Shown: positions 8,375 to 18,020 of the stretch, piece by piece
Layout of the letters: each line of letters starts with the position of its first letter
How positions within the stretch are numbered: the first letter of the stretch is position 1
Assembly (NCBI GenBank): GCA_027214345.1
Contig: JAPWHR010000001.1
Coordinates: 1-64,000 of the forward strand
DNA from: Comamonadaceae bacterium G21597-S1
GTDB taxonomy: Bacteria; Pseudomonadota; Gammaproteobacteria; Burkholderiales; Burkholderiaceae_C
Reading direction: 5' to 3'
Length of the DNA stretch: 64,000 nt
Notes under the pieces: generated by a model
What the model saw: only the letters and a program-made list of their open reading frames with translations
What the model was told of the DNA's origin: nothing
The model's database searches: none
Made by a program: the position numbers and the translations under genes

Positions 8375-8992
8375 TCAGCGCAACCCGTAACGCCCGAGCT
8401 TGTGCGCCAGCTCGATGGCCGAATCCACCGCCAGCTTCTCGAAGATGTTGGCGCGATGGAACTCGATCGTGCGCGGCGTCACGCCCAGGTGGTCGGCGAT
8501 GGTCTTGTTGTAGTGCCCCAGGATCAGTTCGTCGAGCACCTCGAGTTCGCGCGGGCTCAGGTTGGCCAGCGCCAGCCGCAGCCGATGCTGCTCGGCCGAC
8601 TCGTCCACGCGCGCCTGCGCGGCCACCAGCGCCTGCTCGACCTTGTCGACCAACACGTTGTTCTGGAACGGTTTTTCCAGGAAGTCCCAGGCACCATTCT
8701 TCACCGCGCTGACCGCCATGCTCACGTCGCCATGGCCGGTCAGGAACAGCACCGGCCACGGACAGGCCAGCTCCTTGATGCGTTCGAACGTGGCCAGCCC
8801 GGACACCGGAGCCATGCGGATGTCGAGCAGCACCACCGCATGGCCCCAGTCGCCGGCCATCGTCTGCGCCATCTGCAGGAAAGCGTCTCCGCCTGGCCAC
8901 ACGGCGACGGTGTGGCCGCGCGAATCGAAAAGCCAGGACAAGGCGTCGCGAAAGTCGGCGTCGTCGTCGACGACATGGATTTGCGCATTCAT
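8375..8992 (-). CDS. response regulator, FixJ/NarL type (receiver plus LuxR HTH)
   Basis: Two-domain transcription regulator of 205 aa. The receiver (about 1-120) has the acidic pair in HVVDDDAD, the phospho-acceptor Asp in VVLLDIRM (D57), Thr in LFLTGHGD and Lys in FLEKPF. The C-terminal LuxR-type helix-turn-helix (about 142-200) reads LSPRELEVLDELILG then NKTIADHLGVTPRTIEFHR. It follows the histidine kinase gene with an ATGA overlap, so the two are one two-component system. Divergent from them is a DctP-like binding protein, and a dctPQM set lies further on, so regulation of carboxylate uptake is the likely role. Confidence 0.93.
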   Translation of the reverse strand: MNAQIHVVDDDADFRDALSWLFDSRGHTVAVWPGGDAFLQMAQTMAGDWGHAVVLLDIRMAPVSGLATFERIKELACPWPVLFLTGHGDVSMAVSAVKNGAWDFLEKPFQNNVLVDKVEQALVAAQARVDESAEQHRLRLALANLSPRELEVLDELILGHYNKTIADHLGVTPRTIEFHRANIFEKLAVDSAIELAHKLGRYGLR

Positions 8993-11064
8993 GCCGCCGC
9001 CGTGTCCTTCCTGTCTTGCCCGGCCTGGTCGGTGCCTGCGCCTGACTGGGGCACCGGCGCCAGCGTGTCCGCCAGCCGCAACCAGAGCGTGAACCGCGCA
9101 CCGCCGAGCACCGGGTCGCGGGCGACGTCGATGCGGCCGCGGTGGGCCTCGACCACCGAACGGCAGATCGCCAGGCCCATGCCCATGGCCGCGCCGTCGT
9201 CACGGGCGCTGAAGAAGGCGGTGAACACGTGTGCGAGTTGCTCCTCGCTGATGCCCGGCCCGTTGTCGGCGACGACGATGCCCGCCATGCCCGGCTCGGA
9301 TTGCATACTCACATGCACCACGCCCGGCGTCGCGCCGCGTGCCGCCCAGTGCTGGGCATTGACGACGACGTTGAGCACCGCATGCTCGAGCAGCAATGCA
9401 TCGGCCTCGATCCAGACCGCGTCCGCGGGCAGGCGCATCTCGAAACCCACGTCGGGCGCGGCCGGGCGGTTGTGCAGGATGCGGCGCAGCAGGTCCACCA
9501 GGTCGATGCGTGTGCGCGCCAGTTCGCGGCGCTGGGCAAAGGCGTTCACCCGCTGGATGATCTGGCCGCACTTGTCGGCCAGGCGCTCCATACGTTCGGC
9601 GATGGGCAGCGCTTGCTCCGGCGTGATCTGTCCGTCGCGCAGGCGGTTTCCGAGCCCGGTGGCAAAACCGCTGAGCGCGCCCAGCGGTTGGTTGAGTTCG
9701 TGCGCCAGCGTGGAGGCCACCTCGCCGATGGCCACCAGGCGGCCCGAGGCCTCCATGCGTTGTTGCTGGCGCGCCGCCATGCGCTGGGCCTGCTTGCGTT
9801 CGCTGATGTCGAGCACCGAACTCATCCAGCCCAGTTGCTGGCCCTGGGGCGTCGTCAGCGGCGCCTCGTGCACCAGCACGTCGACCGGATGGCCGTCATG
9901 GTGCTGGAATTGCAGCTCGACGCCCGAGGGCTCGGCGGTGCGCGCGACCAGGCGCTCGGTGACCGGCTGCGGGTTCTCGACGGTGCCGCGGGGCCAGTAC
10001 GGCAGCGGTGGCGAGCGGCCGATGAGTTCGTCCGCGCCGAAGCCGACGATGCGGCAAAACGCCTGGTTCACATACAGGATGCGACCTTGAAGGTCCCAGG
10101 CGCGCAGGCCCACGGTCAGCGAGTTTTCCATGGCCCGGCGCAATGCCACCTGCGATTGCAGCTGCGACTCCACCCGCTGGCGCTTGGTGAAGTCGCGCCG
10201 CAGCGCGAACAGGCTGGCCAGCATGCCGAGCAGGAACAGCAGTGCGACACCAAAAAACGCGCGTGGCACGTTGGCCGGCCGCGAACCCACCGGAGTGACC
10301 AGCACGGCCAGGTCGGTGCCGGTCAGGTTCATCGGAGACAGGTAGGCGCCGGCCGGCGGCGGGACCTCGGCGCCCGCGTGCTGGTGGCCTGTCAACTGCA
10401 GGCGGTGGCCTTGCGTGAACCAGGTCGGCACCATGCGCTCGATGGCATGGGACAGCGAGATGGCGGCGACATAGTTACCGACGAAATTGCCACCCTCGAA
10501 GGTCGGGACGGCCAGCCAGATCACGTCGCCCGCGTCCGTGTCGGCCTCGCGCATCGGACCGGCATAACTGGCCCGGCGCAGGCCGCGCGCGATGTCCTGC
10601 ATCGCATCGAGTGCGCCGGCATTGTCAGGATGGCGCGCGCTGTCGGCGCGCAGTCGTTCCAGGCCGGCGGGCGGATCGTCGTGGCTGGCGGTGCCGAGCC
10701 AGCCGCGTGCCAGCAACACGCCGGGTTCGGACCACAACAGGCCACCGTGGCGCTCCTGCGCCGCTCCGTCATCGCCGGGCTGGCCGCCATGGCCGCGTGC
10801 CTGGGATCGCAGGTCATCTTCCAGACGCCGGAAGTGGAACGCCATGCTTTGTTCGAGCCACTGGGCATCGGCGATGTTCTGGCGTGCTTCCTCCTCGATC
10901 TCGAAGTGCTGCAGGTACAGCACCAGGGCGACGACCGATGCCACCATCAGGGCCAGGAACCCCAGCAACCACAACTGAGCGCGCAGATGCCGCCCACCCT
11001 GCGACTCCTGCGCCTGCGCGAGCGCAGCGAAGTCGAACGGGGTGTCGCCGGGAGCGGGTTTCAT
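8989..11064 (-). CDS. membrane sensor histidine kinase with periplasmic sensor and PAS domain
   Basis: Sensor kinase of 691 aa. A first transmembrane helix at about 31-51 and a second at about 268-288 enclose a periplasmic sensor of some 215 residues, in the manner of DctB-type kinases. A PAS domain follows (about 305-425), then HisKA with the phospho-acceptor in STLAHELNQP (H455), and an ATPase domain with LNVVVNAQHW, VVADNGPGIS and GMGLAICRSVVEAHRG. The stop overlaps the FixJ-type regulator start, giving a kinase-regulator pair. Only 50 bp separate it from the divergent DctP-like gene, so both promoters must share that gap. The signal sensed is unknown. Confidence 0.93.
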   Translation of the reverse strand: MKPAPGDTPFDFAALAQAQESQGGRHLRAQLWLLGFLALMVASVVALVLYLQHFEIEEEARQNIADAQWLEQSMAFHFRRLEDDLRSQARGHGGQPGDDGAAQERHGGLLWSEPGVLLARGWLGTASHDDPPAGLERLRADSARHPDNAGALDAMQDIARGLRRASYAGPMREADTDAGDVIWLAVPTFEGGNFVGNYVAAISLSHAIERMVPTWFTQGHRLQLTGHQHAGAEVPPPAGAYLSPMNLTGTDLAVLVTPVGSRPANVPRAFFGVALLFLLGMLASLFALRRDFTKRQRVESQLQSQVALRRAMENSLTVGLRAWDLQGRILYVNQAFCRIVGFGADELIGRSPPLPYWPRGTVENPQPVTERLVARTAEPSGVELQFQHHDGHPVDVLVHEAPLTTPQGQQLGWMSSVLDISERKQAQRMAARQQQRMEASGRLVAIGEVASTLAHELNQPLGALSGFATGLGNRLRDGQITPEQALPIAERMERLADKCGQIIQRVNAFAQRRELARTRIDLVDLLRRILHNRPAAPDVGFEMRLPADAVWIEADALLLEHAVLNVVVNAQHWAARGATPGVVHVSMQSEPGMAGIVVADNGPGISEEQLAHVFTAFFSARDDGAAMGMGLAICRSVVEAHRGRIDVARDPVLGGARFTLWLRLADTLAPVPQSGAGTDQAGQDRKDTAAA

Positions 11065-11114
11065 GGCGTGCAGTATGCGGCAATGGGATCCGGATTGCGG
11101 CTAGCATAACCAGC

Positions 11115-12152
11115 ATGTTCGCACCTGCAAGCTCCGACCTGCGCCGCACGCCCTGGAGGCGCTCGCTCGTGTGGCTGTTGCTGTCGCTGTGCTGCGCGGC
11201 GGGGTCGGCATGGCCGGGCGTCGCGCATGCCGAACGGGTGATCCGCTTCTCGCACGTGGTGGCGCGCGACACCCCCAAGGGGCTGGCAGTCGAGCGCTTC
11301 AAGGAACTGGTGGAGCGTCGATCGGCCGGACGCATCCGCGTTGCCGTGTATCCGGCCGCCCAGCTGTACGGCGACCTCGACGAGATGGAGGCACTACGCC
11401 TGGGGGCGGTCGAGATGCTGGCGCCATCCTTGTCCAAGTTCGGCCGGGTCGGGTTTCCGGAGTTCGAACTGTTCGACCTGCCGTTCCTGTTCACGCAATT
11501 GCAGGATGTGCGCCGCATCACGCACGGTCCGATCGGCCAGCGGCTGCTCGATTCGCTGGCGCGCCAGGGCATGGTGGGCCTGGGTTTCTTCGACAACGGC
11601 TTCAAGCAGATGAGCGCGAACCGGCCGCTGCTCGAACCCGGCGACTTCGCGGGCCTGCGCATGCGGGTGCAGTCGTCGCGGGTGATCGCGGCGCAGTTCC
11701 GCGCGCTGAACGCGCGGCCGGTGGTGCTGGCCTTCAGCGAGACACGGCGCGCGCTGGCGGCCCACGTGGTCGATGGCACGGAGAATCCGGTGTCGAACTT
11801 CTGGACCCAGCGCATGCACGAGGTGCAGTCCGACCTGAGCATGACCAACCATGGCTACCTGGGGTACGCGGTGGTGGCGAACCAGCGTTTCTGGGGCAGT
11901 CTCGCGCCTGCCGAGCGCGAGTTGATCGAGCGCGCCATGCGCGAGGCGCTGGCATACGGCAATGCCATCGCCGATGCCGAGAACGAACGCGCGCTGCAGG
12001 CCTTGCGCGCCGCGGGCACGACACGCATCCATGAGCTGTCGACCCAGCAACGCGCGCAACTGCGAGCCGCCGTGCAACCGGCTTATGACCAGATGGCGGC
12101 GCGCATCGGCACGCGCTGGCTGCAGGACGTGCTCAAGGCACTCGAGCCCTGA
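11115..12152 (+). CDS. TRAP-type DctP-family periplasmic binding protein, orphan copy
   Basis: Periplasmic protein of 345 aa in the DctP family. The ATG at 11115 gives an Arg-rich N-terminus, a hydrophobic core (SLVWLLLSLCCAAGSAWPG) and cleavage near AHA-E at about residue 39. The mature part starts VIRFSHVVARDTPKGLAVERFKEL, the DctP signature, and contains MRVQSSRVIAAQF with the conserved Arg that binds the ligand carboxylate. No dctQ or dctM follows it; the next gene encodes a hemerythrin protein. It is divergent from a two-component system, and 943 bp downstream lies a second, complete dctPQM set. It may feed that transporter or act as a ligand-binding co-sensor for the kinase. Confidence 0.88.
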   Translation: MFAPASSDLRRTPWRRSLVWLLLSLCCAAGSAWPGVAHAERVIRFSHVVARDTPKGLAVERFKELVERRSAGRIRVAVYPAAQLYGDLDEMEALRLGAVEMLAPSLSKFGRVGFPEFELFDLPFLFTQLQDVRRITHGPIGQRLLDSLARQGMVGLGFFDNGFKQMSANRPLLEPGDFAGLRMRVQSSRVIAAQFRALNARPVVLAFSETRRALAAHVVDGTENPVSNFWTQRMHEVQSDLSMTNHGYLGYAVVANQRFWGSLAPAERELIERAMREALAYGNAIADAENERALQALRAAGTTRIHELSTQQRAQLRAAVQPAYDQMAARIGTRWLQDVLKALEP

Positions 12153-12157
12153 CCCCA

Positions 12158-12178
12158 CCGGGCATGGGCATGGCCCGG
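12158..12178. terminator. hairpin after the orphan dctP-like gene
   Basis: CCGGGC at 12158-12163 pairs with GCCCGG at 12173-12178 around a 9-nt loop, 5 nt after the stop codon. No T-run follows. It is a weak candidate terminator based on position and stem only. Confidence 0.3.
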
Positions 12179-12325
12179 ATATGGCGACACAGCTTAAAAT
12201 GCACTTGTCATGCATGTTCAATGCCGAACGCGCGCGTCCGGGAGCCGGTACAGCTGCGCGCGTGACGGTGCAACGGATCCATCGCATGCATGCATGCCCG
12301 GCAGCTACCCGACAGGAGAAACCCC

Positions 12326-12940
12326 ATGCGCCCACCCGCAACCCATCCGAATCACCCCGGCCTGCCGGGTCACCATGCGCCGGCGGTCGGCTTCGAAGTT
12401 CCGCTGGAGATGCTGGCAGCCTGCCATGGACGGGTGCAGAACCAGTGCGAGACCCTGGGTCGGCTCGTGGAGCACTTGGGCCAGCACGGTGCCGACCTGC
12501 AGGCGCGGCAGGCCGCTGCCGCGGTGATGCGCTACTTCGACACGGCGGCGCGCCACCATCACGCCGACGAGGAAGTGGATCTGTTCCCGGCCCTGATCGA
12601 GTCCATGGCCGGATCCGATGCCGTATGCCTGCGGGAACTGACGGCTTCGCTGGTGGCCGACCACCGGGAACTCGAACACCGCTGGAGCGGGCTGCGCCGC
12701 CAGCTGGAGTCGGTGGCGGCGGGTCAGTCGGCCAGCCTGGCCGGCGACACGGTGGCGGACTTCGTCCGCCTGTACGAACGGCATATCGCGCGCGAAGAGT
12801 CCGAACTGCTGCCGATGGCCCGGCGCTTGCTGAGTGATGAGGAGCTGGACCGGATCGGCCTGGCGATGCGGGTACGCCGCAACGCGGTCGACACGGCCGA
12901 TGCATCGCAGCCGCAGAAGACCGCGCAAGCGCAGCGGTGA
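12326..12940 (+). CDS. hemerythrin HHE cation-binding domain protein
   Basis: Cytoplasmic protein of 204 aa with a single four-helix hemerythrin-like domain. Iron ligands are suggested by LAACHGRVQN (H34), ARHHHADEEVDLFP near 76-89, LVADHRELEHRW and YERHIAREESELLP. Non-heme di-iron proteins of this kind bind oxygen or nitric oxide or take part in iron and redox stress responses. ATG 12326 is preferred over the upstream in-frame ATG (12290) because GACAGGAGAA lies just before it as a ribosome binding site. The gene stands between the orphan dctP-like gene and the dctPQM set on the same strand, with gaps of over 150 bp each side, so a direct link is not evident. Confidence 0.85.
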   Translation: MRPPATHPNHPGLPGHHAPAVGFEVPLEMLAACHGRVQNQCETLGRLVEHLGQHGADLQARQAAAAVMRYFDTAARHHHADEEVDLFPALIESMAGSDAVCLRELTASLVADHRELEHRWSGLRRQLESVAAGQSASLAGDTVADFVRLYERHIAREESELLPMARRLLSDEELDRIGLAMRVRRNAVDTADASQPQKTAQAQR

Positions 12941-13050
12941 CAGCCTGCGCCCGGCGTGGCGTTGCGGCCCGTGTCGACCGACGCATGGAATATCCGGGTA
13001 AACCCTACTGTTGAACGCCACAGTTGGCAGCCCGCGTCGCAAAACCTATC

Positions 13051-13077
13051 GTTACGGCAGTCCTTTTCTACCGTAAC
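13051..13077. promoter_or_regulatory. inverted repeat ahead of dctP
   Basis: GTTACGG (13051-13057) and CCGTAAC (13071-13077) form a perfect 7-bp inverted repeat with a 13-bp spacer. It ends 17 bp before the dctP start, just ahead of the AGGAG ribosome binding site at 13084-13088. It could be an operator for the FixJ-type regulator or a 5-prime leader hairpin. No experimental or comparative support was available. Confidence 0.4.
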
Positions 13078-13085
13078 TTGCATAG

Positions 13086-14069
<984 letters not shown>

Positions 14070-14106
14070 GCAGGCCCTCGCGCCACACGGCGCAGGTCGT
14101 GTCATC

Positions 14107-14130
14107 ACCCCGGCTGGTCCGGGGTTTTTC
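14107..14130 (+). terminator. intrinsic terminator between dctP and dctQ
   Basis: ACCCCGG (14107-14113) pairs with CCGGGGT (14119-14125) around a 5-nt loop, followed at once by a T-run (TTTTTC, 14125-14130). This is the clearest Rho-independent terminator in the window. It lies inside the dctPQM operon, 38 nt after dctP and 12 nt before dctQ, and would let only part of the transcripts reach the membrane-subunit genes. Confidence 0.88.
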
Positions 14131-14141
14131 TTGGAAGAGTC

Positions 14142-14669
14142 ATGAAGATACTGGACCACCTCGAGGAGTGGATCATCTCGCTGATGCTGTTCGCCATGAC
14201 GGCGCTCGCATTCATGCAGGTGGTCCGGCGTTACGTATTCAACACCGGGTTCTCGTGGAACCTGGAACTGACCGGCGTCTTCTTCGCCGTCATGATCTTT
14301 GTCGGCATCTCGTATGGCGTGCGTGTGGGCTCGCACATCGGTGTCGATGCACTGGTCAACCTGCTGTCGCCGGCAAACCGGCGCCTGGTGTCGATGCTGG
14401 CCGTGGCCTTGTGCCTGGTGTATGTCGGATTCATCCTGTACGGATCGACCTTCTACGTGAGCAAGATGCGCGAGGTCGGGGTCGAACTCGACGACCTTCC
14501 GATCGAACGCTGGAAGGTGCTGATCATCATGCCGATCGGCTACGCGCTGATCGGACTGCGCTTCTCCCAGATCCTGTGGAACCTGGCCACCGGCAAGACC
14601 GACAGCCTGCACCTGGCCGATGAGGCCGCCGATGCGATGAAACTCAAGCAACAGGAGTCCGAGCAATGA
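14142..14669 (+). CDS. dctQ: TRAP transporter small permease DctQ
   Basis: Small integral membrane subunit of 175 aa. Four hydrophobic segments are visible at about residues 8-30, 42-63, 87-110 and 126-146, the standard DctQ topology. EEWIISLMLFAMTALAFMQV at the N-terminus is the family pattern. It pairs with DctM to form the membrane complex that takes substrate from DctP using a sodium gradient. The stop overlaps the dctM start as ATGA. Expression probably depends on readthrough of the terminator that ends 12 nt upstream. Confidence 0.93.
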   Translation: MKILDHLEEWIISLMLFAMTALAFMQVVRRYVFNTGFSWNLELTGVFFAVMIFVGISYGVRVGSHIGVDALVNLLSPANRRLVSMLAVALCLVYVGFILYGSTFYVSKMREVGVELDDLPIERWKVLIIMPIGYALIGLRFSQILWNLATGKTDSLHLADEAADAMKLKQQESEQ

Positions 14670-15955
14670 ATACCGCCGTCCTGTTCATCTGCATGTTCCT
14701 GTTCATGGCCATCGGCATTCCGGTGGCCATCAGCCTGGGCCTGGCGAGTCTGCTGACCATCGCGTTTTTCTCGCAGGACTCGATCGCCTCGATGTCGATC
14801 AAGCTGTTCGAGACCAGCGAACACTACACGCTGATGGCGATCCCGTTCTTCGTGCTGGCCGGCAACCTGATGTCCACCGGCGGCGTGGCCAAGCGCATGG
14901 TGCGTTTCGCCATTGCCGCGGTCGGTCACCTGCGCGGCGGCCTGGCGATCGCGTCCATCCTGGCTTGCATGTTGTTCGCCGCGGTATCGGGCTCCAGCCC
15001 TGCCACCGTGGTGGCGATCGGCTCCATCGTCATCGCCGGCATGGTCAGGAACGGCTACACCAAGGAGTTCGCGGCGGGCGTGATCTGCAATGCCGGCACG
15101 CTGGGCATCCTGATCCCGCCATCGATCGTCATGGTGGTGTATGCCGCCGTCACCGAGGTCTCGGTCGGGCGCATGTTCATGGCCGGCGTCGTGCCCGGCA
15201 TCATGCTGGGCCTGATGCTGATGATCGCGGTCTGGTGGCGCGCCGGCAAGCTGCAGATCACGCCGCCGGCCAAGGCCAGTGCGAGCGAGGTGTTCCGAGC
15301 CTTCCGCGAATCCATGTGGGGGCTGGCCTTGCTGGTCATCATCATGGGCGGCATCTACGGCGGCGTGTTCACGCCGACCGAAGCGGCCGCCGTGTCCGCG
15401 GTGTACGCGCTGGTGGTGGCGGTGTGGGTCTATCGCGACCTGCGCATCCGAGACCTGCCCGAGGTGTTCCTCGAGTCCGCCAAGACCACGGTAATGATCA
15501 TGTTCATCGTTGCCAATGCACTCTTGTTCGCCCACGTGTTGACCACCGAGCGCATCCCGCAAGCCATTGCCGAGCAGATCCTGGCCGTGGGCATGTCGCC
15601 GTGGATGTTCCTGCTGGTGGTCAACATCATCCTGCTGATCGCGGGCAACTTCATGGAGCCCACCGGCATCATCCTGATCCTGGCCCCCATCCTGTTCCCC
15701 ATCGCCACCCAGCTGGGCATCGACCCGATCCACCTGGGCGTGATCATGGTCGTGAACATGGAGATCGGCATGGTGACACCACCGGTGGGGCTGAACCTGT
15801 TCGTCACCAGCGGCGTGACCGGCATGAATCTGGTGCAGGTCACCAAGGCCGCGTTGCCGTGGCTGATGGTGCTGCTGGTGTTCCTGGTGCTGGTGACCTA
15901 CATTCCGGCGATCAGCCTGGCCTTGCCGAACGCGATGTTCGGGGCGCAGACATAG
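14666..15955 (+). CDS. dctM: TRAP transporter large permease DctM
   Basis: Large membrane subunit of 429 aa, the family length (about 425-440), with hydrophobic segments throughout. It forms the ion-coupled translocation path for the substrate delivered by DctP. Typical DctM stretches are IPFFVLAGNLMSTGGVAKRM near 54-73, SGSSPATVVAIGSI near 109-122 and PVGLNLFVTSGVTG near 373-386. It is translationally coupled to dctQ. The gene is the last of the dctPQM operon and is followed after 162 nt by the leader-distal end of the CRISPR array. Confidence 0.95.
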   Translation: MNTAVLFICMFLFMAIGIPVAISLGLASLLTIAFFSQDSIASMSIKLFETSEHYTLMAIPFFVLAGNLMSTGGVAKRMVRFAIAAVGHLRGGLAIASILACMLFAAVSGSSPATVVAIGSIVIAGMVRNGYTKEFAAGVICNAGTLGILIPPSIVMVVYAAVTEVSVGRMFMAGVVPGIMLGLMLMIAVWWRAGKLQITPPAKASASEVFRAFRESMWGLALLVIIMGGIYGGVFTPTEAAAVSAVYALVVAVWVYRDLRIRDLPEVFLESAKTTVMIMFIVANALLFAHVLTTERIPQAIAEQILAVGMSPWMFLLVVNIILLIAGNFMEPTGIILILAPILFPIATQLGIDPIHLGVIMVVNMEIGMVTPPVGLNLFVTSGVTGMNLVQVTKAALPWLMVLLVFLVLVTYIPAISLALPNAMFGAQT

Positions 15956-16117
15956 TAATTTGGCGCGTGCCCGTCGCTCGGCCTTTTTGGGTCGGGTGGC
16001 ATGAATGCTCCATGCTGGTTGGTGACAGTCTGGAACATTTTTTTGGCTCTGTCGTTGGCGCCCGCTGCGAAGGCCAGGGGGGCCCCTGCGAGGCGCTTCA
16101 CTGTGGCGATCTGGTGC
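15956..16117. other. intergenic gap between dctM and the CRISPR trailer
   Basis: No credible gene is seen here. The stretch has short T-runs near 15984-15988 and 16040-16046 but no convincing stem paired with them. It marks the outer edge of the CRISPR-Cas locus. Confidence 0.5.
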
Positions 16118-18020
16118 TGAATGCGCCGCGCCGATCATCGCTGAAGGGCGAGCCCCCATATTGCGGCGACCGCTACCGCGACTTGCGGGTTTCAATCCGC
16201 GCCCGTCATCGCTGACGGGCGAGCCTGGCCAGCGCTAGCAGGAGGGGCAGCGGGATCATGTTTCAATCCGCGCCCGTCATCGCTGACGGGCGAGCCGTGG
16301 ATCGCGGCGCGTGACTCGCTGACGGTCCTTGAAGTTTCAATCCGCGCCCGTCATCGCTGACGGGCGAGCCTCGCGCGCTGCTGGATAGTTGCGCTCCTTG
16401 AAGTGGTTTCAATCCGCGCCCGTCATCGCTGACGGGCGAGCCCGTCCTGGCCGACGAAGACGGCGACGGCATTGCCGTTTCAATCCGCGCCCGTCATCGC
16501 TGACGGGCGAGCCCTTTGGGGACGAGGCCGAGCGCACGTGCAACTCAGTGTTTCAATCCGCGCCCGTCATCGCTGACGGGCGAGCCACCAAGCGCGAGGT
16601 CAACGAGCGGCTGCTTTCGATGTTTCAATCCGCGCCCGTCATCGCTGACGGGCGAGCCGCTCGGCCCGGCCCAGCTTGCCTGTCGAGCCGATGTTTCAAT
16701 CCGCGCCCGTCATCGCTGACGGGCGAGCCTTGATTGTCGGTGCGCATGCGGCCAGCATTGGTGGTTTCAATCCGCGCCCGTCATCGCTGACGGGCGAGCC
16801 ACCGGCCATCCCTTGATCGTGGACAGCCAGACCAGTTTCAATCCGCGCCCGTCATCGCTGACGGGCGAGCCGCCATGGCGCCGTGACTGACATACGAGTC
16901 GCACAGGTTTCAATCCGCGCCCGTCATCGCTGACGGGCGAGCCCCCATGACGTAGTTGATCAGGCCGGCGCTGTCAGAGTTTCAATCCGCGCCCGTCATC
17001 GCTGACGGGCGAGCCCGTGGTCCTCGTATCCGTGAAGGAGTGACACCATGTTTCAATCCGCGCCCGTCATCGCTGACGGGCGAGCCGACAAACGTGGTTG
17101 CGTCGGTGCCGACGACGGTTGTTTCAATCCGCGCCCGTCATCGCTGACGGGCGAGCCGTCCTGGAGTTCGGCGACAGCATCATGCGGGTGTGGTTTCAAT
17201 CCGCGCCCGTCATCGCTGACGGGCGAGCCCGGCGCACCCGGTCGGCCAACCACACAATGCACAGGTTTCAATCCGCGCCCGTCATCGCTGACGGGCGAGC
17301 CGTCCAGCCGGGTGAGCTTGGCATCGAGCGCGGCCAGGTTTCAATCCGCGCCCGTCATCGCTGACGGGCGAGCCGCCACGCGTCGAGGGTGCCGGCCGCA
17401 TTCGAGCGGTTTCAATCCGCGCCCGTCATCGCTGACGGGCGAGCCCCTTGAAGGACTGCTTGGTGAGCGATGGACGCTCGTTTCAATCCGCGCCCGTCAT
17501 CGCTGACGGGCGAGCCCTCCGGGGGGTTATCCCTCCTGGGCGGAATCATGGGGTTTCAATCCGCGCCCGTCATCGCTGACGGGCGAGCCCACGTACTTTT
17601 ACGTGCACCGCACTGGCAAGTGGGAGTTTCAATCCGCGCCCGTCATCGCTGACGGGCGAGCCTGGTAGTCGGCCATGGCGGACTCGATGTGCGGCAGGTT
17701 TCAATCCGCGCCCGTCATCGCTGACGGGCGAGCCCCTGCGCTGGCACCCGGTCAGCCGCTTGGTATGGGTTTCAATCCGCGCCCGTCATCGCTGACGGGC
17801 GAGCCGACGATGCTCTACGCCGCACCAGTACCCAAGGAGTGTTTCAATCCGCGCCCGTCATCGCTGACGGGCGAGCCCGATCATCGACATCGCCATCGGC
17901 GCGGGGTCGGATGTTTCAATCCGCGCCCGTCATCGCTGACGGGCGAGCCTCTGTCACTGGCAACGGATGCAGGAGGCTGCCATGTTTCAATCCGCGCCCG
18001 TCATCGCTGACGGGCGAGCC
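16118..18020 (-). CRISPR. type I-C CRISPR array, 26 intact repeats plus one degenerate terminal repeat, 26 spacers
   Basis: Intact 37-nt repeats start on the plus strand at 16189, 16260, 16334, 16406, 16477, 16550, 16622, 16693, 16764, 16835, 16907, 16979, 17050, 17121, 17193, 17265, 17338, 17409, 17480, 17553, 17626, 17698, 17769, 17841, 17913 and 17984. They begin GTTTCAATCC and end GGGCGAGCC. Spacers are 34-37 nt. Transcription is on the minus strand: the RNA-sense repeat ends CGGATTGAAAC, the usual type I-C 5-prime handle, and contains a 9-bp stem (CGCCCGTCA/TGACGGGCG) closed by a GCGA tetraloop. The copy at 16118-16154 keeps its GGGCGAGCC end but has lost the GTTTCAAT end, as expected for the oldest, leader-distal repeat; it still lies 34 nt from its neighbour. 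Confidence 0.98.

Noticed and set aside
12181-12325. An FNR or NO-responsive site ahead of the hemerythrin gene
   Set aside because: TTGTCATGCATGTTCAA-like sequence does not fit the FNR consensus well enough.
13030-13050. A possible sigma-54 promoter (TGGCAG ... GCA) ahead of dctP
   Set aside because: The spacing between the GG and GC elements is one base too long, and the local regulator is FixJ-like rather than NtrC-like.
16118-18020. Self-targeting spacers against genes in this window
   Set aside because: No obvious match was noticed on reading, but no alignment was run, so no claim is made.
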